Origin: JBAXQQ01 sp037131695
GTDB lineage: Bacteria; Armatimonadota; Hebobacteria; CAIYQO01
DNA length: 36,790 nucleotides
Reading direction: 5' to 3'
NCBI GenBank assembly: GCA_964638715.1
Contig: CAZWZF010000050.1
Location: 1 to 36,790, forward strand
Made by a program: the position numbers and the translations under genes. Positions 32,126-36,790 of this stretch are shown piece by piece. Within the stretch, counting starts at the first letter, position 1. Each line of letters opens with the position of its first letter. The notes beneath the pieces are model-generated. The model searched no databases and was not told the origin of the DNA. It saw nothing but the letters and a program-made list of their open reading frames with translations.

Positions 32126-33865
32126 ATGACAGAAGAAATGATAATAGATACCCAGGCTGCTGATAATAAAAGCGCTGGCCGCGCATTAGCTATCAATGCA
32201 GCCATTGTTTCAGGTGGTATGGCGCTAAGTCGGGTTATCGGATATGTGCGCGAAAAAGAACTGTTGCGTATATTCGGCGATACCGATATCAGCGGAGCCT
32301 ATAACCTCGCATTCGTCGTTCCCGACCTGTTTTACAACCTGCTTGCCGGTGGCGCATTAGCGGCGGCATTTATCCCGGTATTCTCCAGTTATTTAAATCG
32401 CGGTGATAAAAAATCTTCTGATATCATCGGCAGCAGTATTGCGCAGATATTAGTGATATCAATGATTGTAGCTATAACAGTCTGCTATATATTCGCCCCT
32501 CAATTAGTGACTGGCGTCAAAATGATGGGGGCGGAGAACGCGATTAAACCGGAATATTTCGATCTAACAGTTAAATTAATGCGCATTATGTGCTTCATGC
32601 TGCTGTTCACCGCATTATCCGGGCATCTTACTGGTATCTTGCAATCAAATAAAAAATTCGTCATTCCGGTCATTGTATGGCTGGGATATAATTTCGTCAT
32701 ATTACTTGGTATCGAACTATTTAGCCAAATGCAATTATTTGGCGGTTCAAAGCTGCACCCGGCTATAGAAGGCGTATCATTCAGTGTGGTGCTGGCAGCG
32801 ATAATTATGGTGCTAATTCAAATACCGGCGGTAATAAAAACTGGCTTTAAATTCAAATTTGGAATCAATCTTAAACATGACGGGGTAATGCAGGTAATAA
32901 TGTTATTCCTGCCGGTAGTTGTCAGCCTGGCAATGGGGCAAATCAATTTAATGCTGCTGCCTTTGATTATGGGAGCAAAATTTGGCCTGCCTGCAGTTAC
33001 TGATATTCGCGCGGCAAATCGCCTGGTACTGCTTCCACTTGGTCTTTTCGGTATTGCCATCTCTACAGCCGCTTTCCCCACTTTGGCGCAACAGGTTGCT
33101 TTAAATCAATTAACAGAATTTCGCAAAACGATTTCACAATCATTAAAAGTAATTTTACTGCTCTCAATTCCTTCGGCTGCGGTGCTTTTTGTATTGGCTA
33201 CCCCCATTACTTATTTATTATGGGGTGGTGGTAAATTTGGCGAACAAGGTGTGCAAGCGTCAGCATTTGTACTCGTCTTTTTTGCATGGAGCCTGGTAGG
33301 ACTGGGTGTAGCAAATATCATCAACCGTGCGTTTTATGCCATGCATAATAGTCTTGTGCCGGCAAGTGTCAGCGGCTGTATGGTGCTTGCAAGTTATTTT
33401 CTGGCAAAATGGATGTCAGGTACTACTGAATTGAAGTATGCCAGTGTGGCAATGGCTACATCATTAACAACAGTAATCAGCACCATAGTGTTAACTGATA
33501 TCTTGCGACGTAAAGTAAACGGCATTAATGGCCGTGATGTATTTATAACCACATTAAAAATTATTTTATCAACTGTCGTTATGTCGGCAGTCATGTATCT
33601 GGTAGCTTATAAATTTGCACCTGTGACTCCTCTATTTGGCGTAGTTATTACCAAGTTCGGGTGGATTGCACCCGCTATTCCGACAAGTCGTGAATTAGCA
33701 CATGTGGTAAATACCCACATCCCACATCGACAAATTTTAATCCAGGTTTTAGCGGCAATTTTATCCGGTATGTTCAGTTACGCGGTGATGTTAAAACTGT
33801 TGCGAGTGCAGGAGTTTGAGATGGTTTTGCAGAAAATTATTATTAAAATTAGAAAATCAAAATGA
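32126..33865 (+). CDS. murJ: Lipid II flippase MurJ (MviN family)
   Basis: A polytopic MOP-superfamily protein of about 579 residues with around 14 membrane spans. It flips lipid II across the inner membrane for peptidoglycan synthesis. The N-terminus shows the MurJ signature SGGMALSRVIGYVREKELLRIFG and AFVVPDLFYNLLAGGALAAAFIPVF. IRAANRLVLLPLGLFGIAISTAAFPTLA in the middle is diagnostic for the family. A short insertion near residues 515-535 (PLFGVVITKFGWIAPAIPTS) separates the last spans. I start at the ATG 32126, because the longer frame from 32063 runs through the palindromic element. kdsD follows after 13 nt. Confidence 0.93.
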   Translation: MTEEMIIDTQAADNKSAGRALAINAAIVSGGMALSRVIGYVREKELLRIFGDTDISGAYNLAFVVPDLFYNLLAGGALAAAFIPVFSSYLNRGDKKSSDIIGSSIAQILVISMIVAITVCYIFAPQLVTGVKMMGAENAIKPEYFDLTVKLMRIMCFMLLFTALSGHLTGILQSNKKFVIPVIVWLGYNFVILLGIELFSQMQLFGGSKLHPAIEGVSFSVVLAAIIMVLIQIPAVIKTGFKFKFGINLKHDGVMQVIMLFLPVVVSLAMGQINLMLLPLIMGAKFGLPAVTDIRAANRLVLLPLGLFGIAISTAAFPTLAQQVALNQLTEFRKTISQSLKVILLLSIPSAAVLFVLATPITYLLWGGGKFGEQGVQASAFVLVFFAWSLVGLGVANIINRAFYAMHNSLVPASVSGCMVLASYFLAKWMSGTTELKYASVAMATSLTTVISTIVLTDILRRKVNGINGRDVFITTLKIILSTVVMSAVMYLVAYKFAPVTPLFGVVITKFGWIAPAIPTSRELAHVVNTHIPHRQILIQVLAAILSGMFSYAVMLKLLRVQEFEMVLQKIIIKIRKSK

Positions 33866-33878
33866 CGGGGTAAATGGT

Positions 33879-34868
33879 GTGACTGCTAAATTAATTACTG
33901 ATGACAGCGTTATAGAAAAAGGCCGTGAAATATTAATACAGGAAAGCCAGGCGATTACCGCAATGGCTGAAAGACTGGGTGAAGAGTTTGCCCGGGCAGT
34001 AAATATAATATTAGCCTGCAATGGACGCGTTGTTACCACCGGAATGGGTAAAAGCGGCGCAGTTGCGCGTAAAATAGCCGGTACTCTGGCAAGCACAGGA
34101 ACCCCTTCGTTATTTTTGCACCCGGCGGAAGGCGTACATGGCGACCTGGGGATGATAACCACCGGCGACGTGCTGATAGCACTTTCCAACAGCGGCGATA
34201 CCGAGGAATTAAATGCTATACTGCCTGCAATCGCCCGCATTGATGTACAAATTATCGCCTTAACCGGCCGCACCGATTCTTCGCTGGCAAAAGCCGCTAC
34301 AGTAGTATTGGATACTGGCGTTGAGCGCGAAGTATGCCCGTTTAACCTGGCTCCCACCACCTCAACAACCGCGCAAATAGCCATGGGAGACGCTTTGAGC
34401 GTTTCTGTGATGCTGAAACGCAGTTTTACCACCGAAGATTACGCCCGTTTGCACCCGCGCGGCGCGTTGGGACGGCGATTGCTGCTGACCGTTGGCGACA
34501 TCATGCGAACTGGCGACGCATTGGCAATGATTGAGCCGGAACACGAATTGAAAGAAGCACTGTTTGCCATCACCCGCGCCCATGCCGGTGCAGCAGTTGT
34601 GGTGGATAAAATAGGCAGCTTGGCCGGATTAATCACTGACGGCGACATCCGCCGCGCCTTACTGAGCGACGAAAAAGCACTGCATAAACCATGCTGCCAA
34701 TTCATGACCCAGCACCCGCGCACCCTGACCACCGATCTGTTAGCTGCCGAATCCCTGAATATAATGCAGGGACCACCGCAAATAGGCGAAATGCCGGTAG
34801 TGAACGAAATCGGTGTAGTTGTAGGGATGTTAATGTTAAAAGATTTACTGAAAGCGGGAATAATTTAG
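33879..34868 (+). CDS. kdsD: Arabinose-5-phosphate isomerase (KpsF/GutQ/KdsD family)
   Basis: About 329 residues: an SIS isomerase domain, then two CBS domains. The SIS part has VVTTGMGKSGAVARKIAGTL, ASTGTPSLFLHPAEGVHGDLG and ALSNSGDTEEL; the family histidines are in HPAEGVHGD and RLHPRGALG. The CBS pair starts VGDIMRTGDALAMI and QFMTQHPRTL. It converts ribulose-5-phosphate to arabinose-5-phosphate, the first step to KDO, so LPS or a KDO capsule is implied. The start is a GTG at 33879 with GGGG about 8 nt upstream; the longer frame would overlap murJ. Paralogues with capsule roles (KpsF) cannot be told apart by sequence. Confidence 0.92.
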   Translation: MTAKLITDDSVIEKGREILIQESQAITAMAERLGEEFARAVNIILACNGRVVTTGMGKSGAVARKIAGTLASTGTPSLFLHPAEGVHGDLGMITTGDVLIALSNSGDTEELNAILPAIARIDVQIIALTGRTDSSLAKAATVVLDTGVEREVCPFNLAPTTSTTAQIAMGDALSVSVMLKRSFTTEDYARLHPRGALGRRLLLTVGDIMRTGDALAMIEPEHELKEALFAITRAHAGAAVVVDKIGSLAGLITDGDIRRALLSDEKALHKPCCQFMTQHPRTLTTDLLAAESLNIMQGPPQIGEMPVVNEIGVVVGMLMLKDLLKAGII

Positions 34869-34903
34869 GAAGAGAGAAGGGTGAGGAGAGAAGAGAGAAA
34901 ATT

Positions 34904-34929
34904 CCCCTCCTTTGGAGGGTTAGGGGAGG
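34904..34929. repeat. CCCCTCC / GGGGAGG hairpin downstream of kdsD
   Basis: CCCCTCC (34904-34910) pairs imperfectly with GGGGAGG (34923-34929), and CTCC/GGAG can also pair within. It is preceded by a purine-rich AGAGAGAAGG-type tract. The 34869-35176 gap holds this hairpin and hairpin repeat copy C (35019-35093) and no gene. Confidence 0.4.
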
Positions 34930-35018
34930 TCGATTTCAGTCGTGCAGACGATTTCAAACGATTTCTGACAGATGGGTGTAAATCAGTGAAGGTGATGAAT
35001 AGGAAGGATGGCAGGATA

Positions 35019-35093
35019 AGGGGACTGGCTTGAATACTACAACTATCAGTATGCTTCCAATCACCAGCAAACACAATATTCGTGCCTGTACCC
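35019..35093 (+). repeat. 75-nt hairpin repeat, copy C
   Basis: It has the same ends as copies A and B (AGGGGACTGGCTT and GTGCCTGTACCC). The inner stem is GAATACT facing AATATTC. The right half is clearly alignable to copy A (both hold GCT-CCAAT-AC blocks), so A and C are closer relatives. It lies about 31 kb from the other copies. Confidence 0.75.
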
Positions 35094-35176
35094 GAAAAGT
35101 AAGCCACCCGGAACGGAAGAGGATATGACTACGACAAAGCGAACGTATCTCTAACATTGGCTTATAGGAAGGTAAT

Positions 35177-36586
35177 ATGAAATCGACGTTTACGGATCAA
35201 TATAGAGATCGTGTCGTGCAAAATCTACTCCCTACGACAGCCTTTGACGGGAAATTTGCTCCTTCCGCCACAATTGAAGAACGTATGGCGTATTATCACA
35301 CGCCGGGTGTTAGCATAGCCATCATCGATGACTATGAAATTTCCTGGACCGCCGGGTTTGGTGTAGCGGATGCCAATTCCACCAGACTGGTGACGCCAAA
35401 TACGCTATTTCAGGTCGGGTCCATTAGTAAACCTATCTTTACATTGGCGGTGATGCATCTTGTTCAGGAAGGAATAGTCGACCTTGATGCTGATGTCAAT
35501 TCCTATCTGATTTCCTGGCGAATTCCGGAAAACGAGGGCTGGCAGCCGCGCATCACATTGCGTCACTTACTAAGTCACACATCTGGCTTAACCGTGCAGA
35601 TGTTCCCCGGCTACTTTTATACAGAACCACTGCCCAGCATCGTGCAGATTCTCAATGGTGCCCCCCCCGCCAACACACCGAAAGTGGAAGCGAATATATT
35701 CCCGGGCATTCAATTTTGCTATTCCGGCGGTGGAATGGTAGTTGCCCAACAGGTACTTGTTGATTTGCTAGGTAAACCCTTCACTGAAATAATGCGGGAG
35801 TTGGTACTGACACCGCTTGGTATGCACGACAGTACCTATGAACAACCTCTTCCGGCACATCGAGCCCAACATGCGGCGACGGCACATCTATGGAAAGGGG
35901 TTCCGTTACCGGGGAAATGGTATTGTTATCCGGAAATGGCAGCGGCTGGTCTCTGGACAACCGCATCAGACCTTGCCAAAGTCGGCGTGGAGTTGATGGG
36001 GGTATTGCAGGAGAAAAAAGCACCGCGCCTGCTCTCCAGGCATACAGTCAAAGCGATGCTTACCCCGCAATTGCCGGACCAGCAAGAGGGGCAGCATTAT
36101 TTTGGCTTGGGGTTTGAATGTGACGGCAAAGATGAAGGGTTCTACTTCTCGCATAGTGGCTGGACTGAAGGTTATATAACACAGTTGCGTTTTTACCCCA
36201 ACCTTGGCAAAGGTGCTGTTATCATGATTAATTCAAATGAAGGGTATCCACTGCACGATGAAATCATCCGCTCCATTGCTAAAGAATATCAATGGCCCGA
36301 CGTCTTTCCTGAGTCGAAAACCCCTTACGCTTTAACACAGCTTGACGGTTATCTCGGCACATATCTGACGCCAACCGGGTTATCGATGGTAGTGACCCTC
36401 AACGATACACATCTCATGCTGCAACTCGCAAAGCAGCCTCCTATTCGCATTGTGCCGACATCAGAACTCGAATTTACCATTCCTATCTTGAATGCAAGCG
36501 TTGTTTTTGAGAAAGATAACAATGGTCAGATCATAAGTCTTACCCTGACACAGCCAGGAAAGCAGATCAAAGCGCGGAAGCAGTAA
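35177..36586 (+). CDS. Serine hydrolase of the beta-lactamase / class C penicillin-binding protein family
   Basis: A 469-residue protein. The beta-lactamase domain (about residues 25-370) has the nucleophile motif SISK in QVGSISKPIFTLAVMHL, RHLLSHTSGL, the second motif YSGGG (tyrosine present, asparagine replaced by glycine) and HSGWTEGY in place of KTG. The last 95 residues form a small extra domain (LDGYLGTYL onwards), as in many esterase-like members. No signal peptide is evident, so it may be cytoplasmic. Such proteins are usually esterases or D-aminopeptidases rather than drug-resistance enzymes. AGGAAGG upstream supports the ATG at 35177. No partner gene is visible. Confidence 0.88.
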   Translation: MKSTFTDQYRDRVVQNLLPTTAFDGKFAPSATIEERMAYYHTPGVSIAIIDDYEISWTAGFGVADANSTRLVTPNTLFQVGSISKPIFTLAVMHLVQEGIVDLDADVNSYLISWRIPENEGWQPRITLRHLLSHTSGLTVQMFPGYFYTEPLPSIVQILNGAPPANTPKVEANIFPGIQFCYSGGGMVVAQQVLVDLLGKPFTEIMRELVLTPLGMHDSTYEQPLPAHRAQHAATAHLWKGVPLPGKWYCYPEMAAAGLWTTASDLAKVGVELMGVLQEKKAPRLLSRHTVKAMLTPQLPDQQEGQHYFGLGFECDGKDEGFYFSHSGWTEGYITQLRFYPNLGKGAVIMINSNEGYPLHDEIIRSIAKEYQWPDVFPESKTPYALTQLDGYLGTYLTPTGLSMVVTLNDTHLMLQLAKQPPIRIVPTSELEFTIPILNASVVFEKDNNGQIISLTLTQPGKQIKARKQ

Positions 36587-36656
36587 TGCGCATCATGTAC
36601 TTACGGAGGATTCATGATAGATTCTCGACATTAGCAAATATACCATCAGTGTCTTT

Positions 36657-36680
36657 ACTCCCAACTAAAAAACTTGGAGT
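36657..36680 (+). terminator. Weak hairpin downstream of the serine hydrolase
   Basis: ACTCC at 36657 pairs with GGAGT ending at 36680, with a few A-T pairs inside. There is no T-run. The remainder to 36790 shows no gene. Confidence 0.3.
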
Positions 36681-36790
36681 AACGGGGTGGAAGTTCAAGC
36701 AGACGAGTATGAAACCCCAGTCACCTGAGATTAATCCCTAACCCCGCAACATTAAGTGATATACACAAATAATATCCATTTCTTCCCGCC

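Noticed and set aside
1..36790. tRNA or rRNA genes
   Set aside because: Reading the gaps on both strands showed no T-loop/anticodon-arm pattern or rRNA segment; a covariance search was not possible.

Overview
The window looks like a chromosomal segment from a Gram-negative, probably anaerobic or microaerophilic bacterium. An outer membrane is implied by a TonB-dependent receptor with its own ExbB/ExbD/TonB, and by a KpsF/KdsD-type arabinose-5-phosphate isomerase. A low-oxygen lifestyle is implied by a flavodiiron protein and by an oxygen-independent benzimidazole synthase. The phylum cannot be fixed from the sequence alone. The overall style (glycine-rich IF-2 and TonB, many intergenic palindromes) would fit the PVC group, but that is a guess.

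Layout. 1-530: the C-terminal part of a phage-type terminase large subunit, cut by the window edge. 530-910: intergenic palindromes. 912-3219 (minus): two ABC-2 type permeases with no ATPase beside them. 3220-4000: repeat-rich DNA with two copies of a 75-nt hairpin element and a truncated, frameshifted SGNH hydrolase. 4013-16663: a cobalamin island. It holds cobU, cobT, cobS, cobC (plus), cobD and cbiB (minus), bzaF, btuB, exbB, exbD and tonB (plus), under four separate cobalamin riboswitches, each followed by an intrinsic terminator. 16811-20266 (minus): NlpC/P60 hydrolase, argC, argJ. 20391-21602 (minus): flavodiiron protein. 21681-23431 (minus): AbiE-type toxin-antitoxin pair. 23617-25398 (minus): oligoendopeptidase F. 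25661-27333 (plus): PadR regulator and a flavodoxin-fold/SCP2 fusion. 27572-31905 (plus): nusA, ylxR, infB. 32126-34868 (plus): murJ and kdsD/kpsF. 35177-36586 (plus): serine hydrolase of the beta-lactamase family.

How the cobalamin genes fit together. BtuB powered by ExbBD-TonB would import corrinoids. CobD and CbiB make and attach the aminopropanol arm. BzaF makes 5-hydroxybenzimidazole from AIR, a purine/thiamine intermediate. CobT, CobU, CobS and CobC activate the base, activate cobinamide, join them and remove the phosphate. No corrin-ring genes are present, so the island reads as salvage, remodelling and lower-ligand synthesis. The cbiB frame carries one in-frame TAA 48 codons before its natural end. 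Past this stop the reading frame continues with normal CbiB sequence and ends in an ATGA overlap with cobD, so the lesion looks recent (or is an assembly error).

The most unusual non-coding signals are three copies of a 75-76 nt hairpin with near-constant outer ends but different, still-paired inner stems (3290, 3457 and 35019); a 163-bp near-perfect palindrome flanked by TA between infB and murJ; a TIR-bearing element of about 264 bp between btuB and exbB; and several low-complexity 'phrase' repeats in gene gaps.
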